Shown here: positions 1-7,973 of the stretch, piece by piece
Position numbering within the stretch: the stretch's first letter is position 1
Layout: each line of letters opens with the position of its first letter
Origin: Actinomadura sp. 6K520
Lineage (GTDB): Bacteria > Actinomycetota > Actinomycetes > Streptosporangiales > Streptosporangiaceae
DNA length: 64,000 nt
Reading direction: 5' to 3'
NCBI RefSeq assembly: GCF_004349245.1
Contig: NZ_SMLC01000016.1
Location: forward strand, 1 to 64,000
Notes under the pieces: model-generated
Database searches by the model: none
Told to the model about the DNA's origin: nothing
What the model saw: the letters and a program-made list of their open reading frames with translations, nothing else
Made by a program: the position numbers and the translations under genes

Positions 1-2
1 CC

Positions 3-254
3 CACATCGGCGCGCTGCGCGGCATCATCCACGCCGCCACCGTCGCCTCCACCGCATTCGGCCCCATCCTCCTGGCCCTGGGCCACGACCTGGCCGGCTC
101 TTACACACCACCACTCATGCTCTCCGCGGCCCTCCCGGCACTGATCGGACTCCTCGTGACCCTCGTGCGGCCCCCGCGATTCCCGGCGGACGAAGAATGC
201 GAAAGGGCACCGGGGCCGGACCGCGAGCCCCGGAAAAGCGGACATCCAAACTGA
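3..254 (+). CDS. MFS transporter, C-terminal end (partial)
   Basis: The reading frame is open from the left edge and stops with TGA at 252-254, giving the last 83 residues of a protein that begins outside the window. It contains two hydrophobic segments, one near residues 8-27 (starting around RGIIHAATVASTAFGPILL) and one near residues 38-53 (MLSAALPALIGLLVTLV), followed by a charged cytoplasmic tail. The pattern of a Gly/Ala-rich helix, a short loop ending SYTPPL and a last helix matches the final two helices of major facilitator superfamily exporters. The substrate cannot be told. The MFS call is inference from a short tail. Confidence 0.6.
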   Translation, partial: HIGALRGIIHAATVASTAFGPILLALGHDLAGSYTPPLMLSAALPALIGLLVTLVRPPRFPADEECERAPGPDREPRKSGHPN

Positions 255-431
255 AGCGACTGCGGCCGTCACCGTCCCTCGGCTCAGCCGGGGAACGACA
301 CCGCGCCGAACGCGATAGGAACACGGTCGCTCCCCGTTGGGCTCACCGAGCGTCATCCGGCGTTCGGCCAATGGTTCCGGTTCGCGGACTGGGCAGGTAC
401 TTCAGCCCGGACGGGCTCTCCACCGGCGCGA

Positions 432-629
432 TCAGCCAATCGTGGCAAGCTCCAGCCGGCGGTGAACGTCCAGAATCTCCGCCAGCGGCAACCGCAGGAC
501 GACCACCCATGGCGGGGACGCCCCCATGCGGCAACTCTCGGCGTACACGCGAAGCTCGTCCATCCGGAGCCGGTGCGCCTCCACCCGGTGCTCCGCACCG
601 CCGACCATCCGAAACCTGTAGAGGGGCAT
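432..629 (-). CDS. Small conserved-looking protein, 65 aa, paralogue of the divergent frameshifted gene
   Basis: This ORF starts with ATG four bases after a good Shine-Dalgarno sequence (GGAGG). The product begins MPLYRFRMVGGAEHRVEAHR and has no membrane segment or signal peptide. I do not recognise a family. The N-terminus resembles that of the divergent ORF at 745 (M-x-x-Y-R-x-x-x-V-x-G-A) and the C-terminal part shares a valine-rich strand followed by an L/V-A-E/Q-I/L pattern, so the two are probably a divergently transcribed paralogue pair. They share a 115-bp intergenic region with an inverted repeat at 652-674. Function is unknown. Confidence 0.55.
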   Translation of the reverse strand: MPLYRFRMVGGAEHRVEAHRLRMDELRVYAESCRMGASPPWVVVLRLPLAEILDVHRRLELATIG

Positions 630-651
630 CCGACCTCCGAAGTCTCTACCC

Positions 652-674
652 TACTCTAACGTTAGTGTAGAGTA
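652..674. promoter_or_regulatory. Inverted repeat between two divergent small genes (candidate operator)
   Basis: TACTCTA at 652-658 is matched by TAGAGTA at 668-674 with a 9-base centre. A perfect 10-base palindrome CTAACGTTAG sits at 656-665 within it. TAGAGT on the plus strand (668-673) could be a -10 element for the gene at 745, and minus-strand TAGGGT/TAGAGT elements could serve the gene at 629. The placement suggests a shared operator. No regulator gene lies next to it. Confidence 0.4.
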
Positions 675-744
675 CGGTCATACGGTACCTCAGACTTCCG
701 CGCCGACCAGGCGCATTTCGGATCGGCGATCGAGAGGAGGGATA

Positions 745-946
745 TTGGCGGTCTATCGCATCTACCTGGTTGACGGCGCACGCCAAGAACTCCTGGCGGA
801 CCGATGCAGGCGCACCGGGGCGCGCTACGTCTTCGAACGCGAGAACGCGTCCCGGGAGTTGGCGGGTCGTCCATGAAGTGGACGTGGCGGATGTCGCCCA
901 ACTCCAGGACGGGGTCGCCGTCGCTGACGACCGGTCACCCTCCTGA
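745..946 (+). pseudogene. Small protein gene with a +1 frameshift, paralogue of the 432-629 gene
   Basis: A TTG start at 745 follows GAGGAGGG at proper spacing and opens a frame that stops at TGA 874-876 after 43 codons. The +1 frame continues at once with about 24 further codons to TGA 944-946. Reading through the shift gives about 66 residues, the same length as the divergent 65-residue paralogue, and restores the matching C-terminal strand (EVDVADVAQLQ against VVVLRLPLAEI). The break lies at or just before CCA-TGA. It may be a disabling mutation, a sequencing error or a programmed +1 shift. Sequence alone does not decide, and pseudogene is the conservative call. Confidence 0.45.
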
Positions 947-1021
947 CGAGTCCCGCATCTCCACTCTCACCTCACGTAAAATTAGGTCGAAGCCGCTGAT
1001 GCCGAGTGAAAGAGACGGACC

Positions 1022-1387
1022 GTGCCGCGAAACATCGCCTGCCCGCACTGCGGTGAGGAGGAGAACCTCGTCGGCCGACCTGGACCGGACGGCATTCAGA
1101 TCGTCTGTGAGGCGTGTGGCGCCTCGTTCCCCCGCGACGCGGCGGTGACCTGCGCCACCTGCGGCGGCGGCGACCTGATCCAGCGCCCCCGCGCCCTCAC
1201 CCAGTACTCGCGGGGCACCCAGCTGTCCGTCACCAGCTGGAACAAGGCCCTCCTCTGCAACACCTGCGACGCCGCCATGGTCGCCCGCTCCAGCGAAGGC
1301 AAGCCCATCCCGCCGCACTACCAGCCCGCCGCCGCCTTCAGACGCGACCCCGAATCACCGGACGACACCCAGATCCTTCCCCGCTGA
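1022..1387 (+). CDS. Zinc-ribbon protein, 121 aa
   Basis: The GTG start gives MPRNIACPHCGEEENLVG. Four CxxC knuckles are visible: CPHC at residues 7-10, CEAC near 29, CATC near 43 and CNTC near 79. The spacing is typical of one or two structural zinc ribbons in small actinobacterial proteins that bind nucleic acid or partner proteins. There is no enzymatic domain, signal peptide or membrane segment, and the last 30 residues are rich in Pro, Asp and Arg. The ribosome binding site is weak. The gene stands alone between the small-gene pair and the convergent hmp operon. The specific role is unknown. Confidence 0.75.
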   Translation: MPRNIACPHCGEEENLVGRPGPDGIQIVCEACGASFPRDAAVTCATCGGGDLIQRPRALTQYSRGTQLSVTSWNKALLCNTCDAAMVARSSEGKPIPPHYQPAAAFRRDPESPDDTQILPR

Positions 1388-1498
1388 CCCGGCCCCTCAG
1401 CGGACGGAACCACTCGTTGCGCACGACCGCAGAACTTGGGCTGGTGCCGATGTAGCGGCGCCGTTGGCTTGCAGTTCTTCGCGCCGTGTTTCGCTGGG

Positions 1499-2686
1499 TC
1501 AGCGGATCCAGAGGTCGGGGCCGAACACTTCGTAGCGGATGCGCTCGTCGGAGACGCCTGCGTCGTGCAGGCCCCGCCGGATCTTCCGCATGAACGGCAG
1601 CGAGCCGCACATGAACACGCGGGCCTTGTCCGGCAGCGGCAGTTCGGCCACGTCGATCCAGCCGGGCCGGACGTCCGCTGAGAGTTCGCCGGGCTCTTCG
1701 TACCAGGTCAGTTGCCGGAAATCGGTCATCCGGCCGCCCGCGGCGGCGATCTGCTCGCGCAGCGCGTGGGTGCGCGGGCTCCGGTCGGCGTGGACGGCGA
1801 GGACGGGGCGGTCCGGGTCCGCGGCCGCCAGGTGGTCGATCATCGCGGCGGCCGGGGTGATGCCGATGCCGGCGCTGATCAGGACGAGCGGGTCCTCGTC
1901 GTCGTCCAGGAAGACGTCGCCGAACGGCCGGGAGAGCTGGAGTTGCTCTCCGACCGGGACGTGGTCGAAGAGGTGGTTGGAGACGGCGCCGTCCGGCGCC
2001 TGGTCGCCGCGGACCCGGCGGACCGTGATCTGCGCGGTGTCGCCCGCCGCCCGCGACAGCGTGTACTGGCGGGGCTGGCGCAGCCCGTCCGGCAGTGTCA
2101 CGGCGACGGAGACGTACTGGCCGGGGCGGTGTGTGGGGATCGTGCCGCCGTCGGCGGGCACCAGTACGAACGAGACGACGTCGTCGGCCTCGTGACGCCG
2201 TTCCACGACCCGCCACGGCCGGTACGGCGCCGCCGGGTCGCACGCGGCGTCCCGGTAGAGTCTGGCCTCCTCGGCGATCAGCAGCGTCGCGAACAGCCAG
2301 TACACCTCCGACCAGGCCGCGTGCACCTGCGGGGTCACCGCGTCGCCGAGCACGTCGGCCACCGCGTCCAGGAGGTGCCGCCCGACGATCGTGTACTGCT
2401 CGGGGCGGATGCCGAGTGAGGCGTGCTTGTGCGCGATCCGTGACAGCATCTGCTGGAACGGCGTGGCGGAGTCGGGGGAGACCAGGTGCGCGGCGAACGC
2501 GGCGACCGAGCCGGCGAGCGCCTGGCGTTGCTCGCCGTTCGCCTGGTTGCCCTGGTTGAACAGGTGCCGCAGCTCCGGATGCGCGGCGAACATGGCGGAG
2601 TAGAACCGGCCGGTGATCTCGATACCGTGGGCGCCGACGGCGGGCAGCGTGGTGCGCACGATGTCGGCGTGGTCGGAGGAGAGCAT
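1499..2686 (-). CDS. hmp: Flavohemoprotein (nitric oxide dioxygenase)
   Basis: The 395-residue product has the length and order of flavohemoglobins. A globin domain (about 1-135) carries the proximal-heme-side motif AHKHASLGI. It is followed by a ferredoxin-NADP reductase-type FAD domain with RQYTLS and an NAD domain with GIGITPAAAM. These enzymes oxidise nitric oxide to nitrate using O2 and NAD(P)H in the cytoplasm. The ATG start at 2686 shares one base with the stop of the upstream nsrR gene (TGATG), so the two are translationally coupled. Regulation by the adjacent NsrR through the operator at 3161-3183 follows from the context. A longer upstream frame exists but lies inside nsrR. Confidence 0.95.
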   Translation of the reverse strand: MLSSDHADIVRTTLPAVGAHGIEITGRFYSAMFAAHPELRHLFNQGNQANGEQRQALAGSVAAFAAHLVSPDSATPFQQMLSRIAHKHASLGIRPEQYTIVGRHLLDAVADVLGDAVTPQVHAAWSEVYWLFATLLIAEEARLYRDAACDPAAPYRPWRVVERRHEADDVVSFVLVPADGGTIPTHRPGQYVSVAVTLPDGLRQPRQYTLSRAAGDTAQITVRRVRGDQAPDGAVSNHLFDHVPVGEQLQLSRPFGDVFLDDDEDPLVLISAGIGITPAAAMIDHLAAADPDRPVLAVHADRSPRTHALREQIAAAGGRMTDFRQLTWYEEPGELSADVRPGWIDVAELPLPDKARVFMCGSLPFMRKIRRGLHDAGVSDERIRYEVFGPDLWIR

Positions 2687-3144
2687 CAGGAGCCTTCCGG
2701 TGGGGGAGACGCCGCCGGGCTCGGCAGCGCCAGGGAGAGCAGGACCGGTTCGGGGGGCCCGGTCACCAGCTCTTGGAGCCGTACTTGGTTCAGCGAGGCG
2801 AGGAACGCCTCCTGCGCCGTCCGCAGCGCACTGCGCAGGCGGCACCCGTCGCGGAGCGGGCACGGCGGGCGGTCGCAGTCGACGGCCTCGGCGGGGCCCT
2901 CCAGCACCCGGACGATCTCGCCCACGGAACGCTCGAGCACTCCGTCGCCGAGGACGACTCCGCCGCCCCGGCCCCGGGACGTCCGGACGAGACCGTGCCC
3001 GCGGAGCCGCTGCACGATCTTCGCCATGTGCTGGGGGGCGACGTGCAGACGTTCGGCCAGGTCGGCGGCGGATCTGCGCTGGTCGCGGGCTCCGAGCAGC
3101 ATCAGCACCCGCAGGGCCAGATCGGTGGACTGAGTCAAGTACAC
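2686..3144 (-). CDS. nsrR: Rrf2-family NO-sensing repressor, NsrR type
   Basis: The GTG start at 3144 yields a 152-residue protein opening VYLTQSTDLALRVLMLLGAR, the usual Rrf2/NsrR N-terminus. A winged helix follows (SAADLAERLHVAPQHMAKIV). Three cysteines in the pattern C-x4-C-x5-C (CDRPPCPLRDGC) sit where NsrR proteins ligate a [4Fe-4S] cluster that NO destroys. The C-terminal tail is Pro-rich. A -10 element TATGAT ends six bases before the start codon, so the mRNA is probably leaderless. The gene is first in an operon with hmp and presumably represses both. Confidence 0.9.
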   Translation of the reverse strand: MYLTQSTDLALRVLMLLGARDQRRSAADLAERLHVAPQHMAKIVQRLRGHGLVRTSRGRGGGVVLGDGVLERSVGEIVRVLEGPAEAVDCDRPPCPLRDGCRLRSALRTAQEAFLASLNQVRLQELVTGPPEPVLLSLALPSPAASPPPEGS

Positions 3145-3150
3145 GGCTTG

Positions 3151-3183
3151 ATCATAGTTAAATCGGAGTTCAGAATTCCGATT
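3151..3183 (-). promoter_or_regulatory. nsrR-hmp promoter with NsrR-type 11-1-11 operator
   Basis: The near-perfect palindrome at 3161-3183 has arms AATCGGAGTTC and GAATTCCGATT around a single A. Ten of eleven base pairs match. NsrR of Streptomyces is known to use 11-1-11 inverted repeats. On the minus strand the -10 hexamer TATGAT is at 3156-3151 and the operator covers the -35 position, which fits repression and autoregulation. Confidence 0.8.
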
Positions 3184-3412
3184 CAATGATGTGGTGATCA
3201 CCACTGTGCCCAGCCGTCCTGGCGCGCCGGACACAGGCGCCGGCCACGGTGACGCACCTGTGCGAGCCGGCCGGACTGAGCATCACCGTCACACGCGACC
3301 GCATCCTCCGTCCCGGCGAAACCGGCACCCTCGCCCCCGCCGGGCAGGCGGCGTGAGGCTGATCGAATCGACTCACCGCGGAAGCAGTTCTCGGACTGGG
3401 GCCGTCATCGGC

Positions 3413-5554
3413 TCAGCCGAGGTGAAAGGCGAGCAGCGCGCCGCCGTGCGCGGCGGCGAGAATGGGTCCCTTGGTGCTGAATTCCCATTGCTTGGTGGAG
3501 ACAGGGGTTTTCATGGGGTAGTTCCAGATGATCTGCCCGGTCTCGGCGTCCCAGGCGTAGAGCCCCGAGCCCGTGGTGCCTGCCACGCCGGTGCAGATCA
3601 GCCCGCCGGCGGCGACCAGCGGGGCGGTGTTGGACACGGGGGTGTCGGCGGACCAGAGACGCCGGCCAGTGCGGGCATCGAGGGCGACGAGTCGTGGGCT
3701 GTCCAAGATGTAGGCGTATGGTCCGTTGACTAGGAAGTTTCGTGTCCGGCCGTCAGGTGAGGTCGGCGTATAGGTCCACCGCTGCCGGCCGGTGGACGGG
3801 TCCAGGGCGTAGATGGTCGGCCCGTTCAAATAGACCAGTCCATTGGCCACGGTCACGTTGAGCGAGAGCGCGTCCTCGTCGTCGGAGTCCCGTGCGGTGT
3901 TGGGGAGGTCGGCGCTCCAGACCTTCCGGCCGGTGGCGGCCGACAGTGCGTCGAGAGTGGTACGAGAGGAACCGGCGAAGATCAGGTCACCGTCGCGCGG
4001 CATCACGAGCATTGTCTTGCGCGGCCTGGACCACCGGACCGCGCCCGTCGTGATGTCGAGCGCGAGGTGTCGGCTCTCGCCTTCCTCCTTGATCGCCCCG
4101 GCAAGGAGGGTGCGGCCTTGGATGCCGTAGAGAACGGTGTACGACGCCTGCGGCCACTCGCGGATCCAGAGCCGGCGGCCGGTGGCCGGGTTCAGGCCGG
4201 TGATCGTTCGATCCCCGCTGAGGGCCAGCAGGCCGTTGGCCGGCCCCATCAGCTCCGGGTACCGATACTCCGCCGGTGGGTCGTAGGTCCACTTGACCGT
4301 CTGGGAGTCGTCCATGGCGACGACCGCGCCGCCGGAGCCGGCCATCGTGTAGATGAGCGTCGGTCCGGCGGCCAACCGGCCGGCTTCGGACCAGATCTGC
4401 CGTCCGGTGGCCAGCGAGTAGCCGCGGAACTCGTCCTCGAAGACCCTGCGGGCGACCGAGATGATCGATCGTGAGCGGACCACGAGGGCGATGTCGTCCA
4501 CCTCTTTGATCGCGGTTCGCCACAGCAACTTCGGCGGGGCGAGCCGGTGTCCCCTCTCGCCCTGGGTCGCGGCCAGTGCCGCGGCGGTTCCGCCGCCGAT
4601 GGCGGCGAGTCCGGCGGCGGCGGCCCCGCCGACCAGCAGCCGACGCCGGGTGCGGGCCCTGGCGAGCGTGCGCAGATCCAGGACGAGGGTGTCCTCCCGC
4701 CGCCGCAGCTCCTCGCCCATGTCGCCGGGGAGCCAGCCCGGCGCGGCCGGCTCGGCGGCCAGCAGCGCCGGCAGCAGCGTCGCGGGCGGACGCCGGTCGG
4801 GATCCCGGCTGAGGCAGGCGGTCACGAGCTGAGCCAGGGACGCCGGTACGCCCCGCAGATCGGGTTCTTCGTGCAGGGTCCGATGGATGATCGCGGGGAC
4901 GGTGCCCTTGCCGAACGGCGGGCGGCCGGTGGCGGCGAAGGCCAGCACGGCACCGTAGGCGAACACGTCGGCGGCCGGGGTGAGGGGCGTTCCGTGGATC
5001 TGCTCGGGGGACATGTAGCCGGGGGACCCGATGAACTGTCCCTCCGCGGTGAGTGTGGCGGTGCCGGCGGCCTTGCTGATGCCGAAGTCGATGACCTTGG
5101 GGCCGTCCTTGGCGAGCAGGATGTTGGCCGGTTTGAGGTCGCGGTGCAGCAGGCCCGCCTCGTGGATCGCGATCAGGGCCTCGCCCAGCCCGGCGCCGAG
5201 GGTGCGCAGCAGCGGCTCGGGCATGGGCCCGTACCGTTCGATCGTCTCCTTCAGGCTGAGGCCGTTGACGTACGCGATCGCCAGCCACGGGACGGTGCCG
5301 TCGGGTTCGGCCTCGACGACCGGGCTGGTGAACGCGCCGCTGACCTTCCGGGCGGCCTCGACCTCGCCTCGGAACCTGGCGCGGAAATCATGGTCTCCGG
5401 CGAGTTCGGGCCGCACGACCTTGATGGCCACCGCCCGTCCCGCCGGGGACGCGCCCAGGTAGACCACCCCCATGCCGCCCTCGCCCAGGCGCCGCAGCAG
5501 GCGGTACCGTCCGATGCGATCGGGATCGCCGGGCTCCAGTGCCGCCGCCGTCAT
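3413..5554 (-). CDS. Receptor Ser/Thr protein kinase with PQQ-type beta-propeller domain
   Basis: The 713-residue product has an N-terminal Hanks-type kinase: glycine loop GEGGMGVVYLG at 24-34, ATP-binding Lys45, catalytic HRD at 137-139, DFG at 156-158 and the SPEQ activation-loop end. A single transmembrane helix near 306-328 follows an Arg-rich stop sequence. The remaining 380 residues carry repeats of the type TGRxLW/TGxVRW, typical of PQQ-like (outer-membrane-protein-B-like) beta-propellers, predicted outside the cell. The ATG at 5554 overlaps the stop of the upstream kinase by four bases (ATGA), so the pair is co-translated. It probably senses an external ligand or envelope state. The ligand and substrates are unknown. 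Confidence 0.92.
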   Translation of the reverse strand: MTAAALEPGDPDRIGRYRLLRRLGEGGMGVVYLGASPAGRAVAIKVVRPELAGDHDFRARFRGEVEAARKVSGAFTSPVVEAEPDGTVPWLAIAYVNGLSLKETIERYGPMPEPLLRTLGAGLGEALIAIHEAGLLHRDLKPANILLAKDGPKVIDFGISKAAGTATLTAEGQFIGSPGYMSPEQIHGTPLTPAADVFAYGAVLAFAATGRPPFGKGTVPAIIHRTLHEEPDLRGVPASLAQLVTACLSRDPDRRPPATLLPALLAAEPAAPGWLPGDMGEELRRREDTLVLDLRTLARARTRRRLLVGGAAAAGLAAIGGGTAAALAATQGERGHRLAPPKLLWRTAIKEVDDIALVVRSRSIISVARRVFEDEFRGYSLATGRQIWSEAGRLAAGPTLIYTMAGSGGAVVAMDDSQTVKWTYDPPAEYRYPELMGPANGLLALSGDRTITGLNPATGRRLWIREWPQASYTVLYGIQGRTLLAGAIKEEGESRHLALDITTGAVRWSRPRKTMLVMPRDGDLIFAGSSRTTLDALSAATGRKVWSADLPNTARDSDDEDALSLNVTVANGLVYLNGPTIYALDPSTGRQRWTYTPTSPDGRTRNFLVNGPYAYILDSPRLVALDARTGRRLWSADTPVSNTAPLVAAGGLICTGVAGTTGSGLYAWDAETGQIIWNYPMKTPVSTKQWEFSTKGPILAAAHGGALLAFHLG

Positions 5555-7632
5555 CGGCCCGCCTCGAACCGGTAGAGCCGCTTGTGGTCGGTCGCGAAGA
5601 CCGACGAACCGGACACCGCGACCTCCCAGCCGCGCTGCGTGTCCGCCGGCCCCCAGTGCGCCCAGAGTGCTCGGCCGTCGGTCCCGGTGACGAGAAAGCC
5701 CTGGGACGGGCCTGCCGGGGCGTTGAAGGCGGCCGCGACGAGAGCGCCGGTCGCCGCGATGTGTCCCCCTTCGCCGGCGAACGGTTCCGGACCGGCCAGC
5801 GTCCACCGGGCGGCGCCGGTCGCCTGGTCGTAGGCCCGAAGAACCTCTTTCTTGAAGATCACGTTGGCGCCCGCGGGGACGACGGTGTCGAATTGCCGGT
5901 CGGTGTCCCGCGACCACACGGGCCTCCCGGTCGCGGTGTCGACCGCCTGGAGGGTGTCGCCGAAGTTGCCGAACACCCGCCCGCCTGCGACCGCGATGTC
6001 CAGGCTCGCCCCGTCCCGGGCGCCGCCGCTCTCGGGCCAGGTGCGGACCCAGCGTTCGCGGCCCGTGACGGGGTCGAGGGCGGCGAGCGAGGGGTCGGTA
6101 CTGAGGTAGACGCTGGTCTGGTCGACGGCCCCGGAAGTCAACCCTTGATCGGAGAGGTGCCACCGGATCTCGCCGCTGGTCAGGTCCAGCGCCCAGACGT
6201 CCCCTGGCGAACGCACGACGACCGTGTCGCCGACCACGCCGAGGACGGACGAGGAGGTGACGCCGAGCGGCCTGGGAAGGTTCGTGGTCCTGCCGGTCCG
6301 GGCGTCGACCAACGTGATCGTCTGATCCTCGAAGTCGCCGACCACGCCGCCGAGGGCGACGAACGTCGGTCCGTGGGCGACGTTGCCCGAATACTCGGCG
6401 TTGGCCTTGTCCTTCGTCCACAGTTGCCGTCCCGAGTCGGCGGCCACCCCGTACATCTCCTGTTCGCCGCCCCACAGCACGACACCGTCCGCCACCAGCA
6501 CCGTCGACGTCCCGCTGATGGGCCGAGTCGGGGTGAACGTCCACGCGGGCGGGGGCGCCGCGGCGAGCGCGGTTCCTCGGGGAGCAGGCCTGGCGGGCTT
6601 GGAGTTCCCCCGGGTCAGCGTCCAGCCCGTCGCCCCGGCGCCGATGCCGACCATGGCGACCGCGGTGGCCAGACCCAGGATCCGGCGGCGTCCGACCTTG
6701 GCCGTCTCCGCGTCATCGACCCGCGGTGGCGGTGGGGGCGGTGTGACCGGCTCCGCCGAGACCCTGCTCGCCTCGGCTTCCCTGGCCGCCACCTCCTGGC
6801 GCAGCGCGGGTGAGTTCAGCGCCCGCGGGTCGACCGGGGTGAGCGCGGCGAGCACGGATTCCAGCGCGGGGCGTCCGGCCGGCTCTTTGACCAGGCAGGC
6901 GGCCAGCAGTTCACGCAGTGACGCGGGCACGCCGTCGAGGCTTGGCTCTTCGTACATGACCTCGTAGAGCACCGTGGCCGGGTCCCGCTCGCCGAACGGC
7001 CTGGTGCCCGTGGCCGCGTAGACCAGCACGCCCGCCAGCGAGAACACGTCCGCCGCGGGCCCGGCGTCCTTGCTTTCGGTGATCTGCTCGGGAGCCATGT
7101 AGGCCGCCGTGCCCATCATGGCGCCGGTGCCGGTGAGCTGCGTGGCGTCGGTGACCTTGGCGATCCCGAAGTCGATGATCTTGGGGCCGTCCTCGGCCAG
7201 CAGGATGTTGCCGGGCTTGAGATCGCGGTGCACCAGGCCGACCCCGTGGATCGCCTGCAGCGCCTCCGCCAGTCCCGCGCCCAGCGCCCGGACCGCGGAC
7301 TCGGGCAGCGTTCCGGTGCTCGCCAGGGCCTCGTCCAGCGTGGGTGCGGGGACGTAGCCGGCGGCGAACCAGGGCTGTGGCGCGTCGGCGTCGGAGTCCA
7401 GCACCGGGGCCGTATATAGCCCACTCACCTTGCTGGCCGCCGCGACTTCGCGGCGAAACCGCTCCCGGAAGGCCGCACCGTCGGCGAACTCCGGCCGGAT
7501 GACCTTGAGCGCGGCCAGCCGGGCGCCCGGCGAGCGGGCCAGATAGACGACCCCCATCCCGCCCGAACCGAGCCGGGCGAGGATTCGGTACGGCCCGACC
7601 CATACAGGATCCCCCGCCTGAAGTGACCGCAC
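5551..7632 (-). CDS. Receptor Ser/Thr protein kinase with PQQ-type beta-propeller domain
   Basis: I chose the GTG at 7632 because GGTGGAGG lies just upstream. The frame stays open further upstream without conserved sequence. The 693-residue product has the glycine loop GSGGMGVVYL (22-31), Lys43, HRD at 135-137, DFG at 154-156 and a proline-rich juxtamembrane stretch. One membrane helix lies at 318-338, followed by an extracellular PQQ-like beta-propeller with repeated SGRQLW, TGRERW, TGRPVW and TGAARW signatures. Architecture and length match the next gene, so the two arose by tandem duplication and then diverged. The stop overlaps the downstream start (ATGA). Confidence 0.92.
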   Translation of the reverse strand: MRSLQAGDPVWVGPYRILARLGSGGMGVVYLARSPGARLAALKVIRPEFADGAAFRERFRREVAAASKVSGLYTAPVLDSDADAPQPWFAAGYVPAPTLDEALASTGTLPESAVRALGAGLAEALQAIHGVGLVHRDLKPGNILLAEDGPKIIDFGIAKVTDATQLTGTGAMMGTAAYMAPEQITESKDAGPAADVFSLAGVLVYAATGTRPFGERDPATVLYEVMYEEPSLDGVPASLRELLAACLVKEPAGRPALESVLAALTPVDPRALNSPALRQEVAAREAEASRVSAEPVTPPPPPPRVDDAETAKVGRRRILGLATAVAMVGIGAGATGWTLTRGNSKPARPAPRGTALAAAPPPAWTFTPTRPISGTSTVLVADGVVLWGGEQEMYGVAADSGRQLWTKDKANAEYSGNVAHGPTFVALGGVVGDFEDQTITLVDARTGRTTNLPRPLGVTSSSVLGVVGDTVVVRSPGDVWALDLTSGEIRWHLSDQGLTSGAVDQTSVYLSTDPSLAALDPVTGRERWVRTWPESGGARDGASLDIAVAGGRVFGNFGDTLQAVDTATGRPVWSRDTDRQFDTVVPAGANVIFKKEVLRAYDQATGAARWTLAGPEPFAGEGGHIAATGALVAAAFNAPAGPSQGFLVTGTDGRALWAHWGPADTQRGWEVAVSGSSVFATDHKRLYRFEAGR

Positions 7633-7821
7633 GTCCGCCTCCACCTCGAATGAACATGTGAATCCATCCAACCAAGGAGGACGCACACTCGCAGGCATGG
7701 TTCCACAAGTGATCACCCGCACGCCCACCGCCCGAGAGCACCGACGGGTCCCTTTGCAGCGGCTCACAATGGCGGCGAGACGCTCAGCGGCTGGCCGGAG
7801 ATGGAAAGCGTGAAAAGGCTC

Positions 7822-7860
7822 TTGACCAGGATTTATGCACGTCGGTAGTTTCCCGGGAAA
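7822..7860 (+). promoter_or_regulatory. Candidate cellulase promoter with palindromic operator
   Basis: TTGACC (7822-7827) and TAGTTT (7846-7851) are spaced by 18 bases, about 120 bases before the cellulase start. A perfect 12-base palindrome TTTCCCGGGAAA (7849-7860) overlaps the -10 end and the expected start point, the usual place for a repressor. It does not match the known TGGGAGCGCTCCCA box of cellulase regulators such as CelR. The rest of the 7633-7973 intergenic region shows nothing further. Confidence 0.5.
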
Positions 7861-7973
7861 TGGCCAGAAGAAGTGCATTGAACACGTCCGCTGCCCCATG
7901 CCCCGCCGAGATATGACCGAAGAACCCGCGGACGGCAACCCCCGCCATGACACCGGACGACGAAGGAACCCCC

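Noticed and set aside
868-876. Programmed +1 frameshifting as the firm explanation of the broken small gene
   Set aside because: The CCA-TGA context is suggestive but there is no conserved stimulator that I can show. Mutation or sequencing error is simpler, so it was kept only as an option.
3249-3356. Short plus-strand frame of 35 codons with protein-like start (VTHLCEPAGLSITVTRDRIL)
   Set aside because: It has no clear ribosome binding site or recognised family and is too short to support. It could be a remnant of a gene end.
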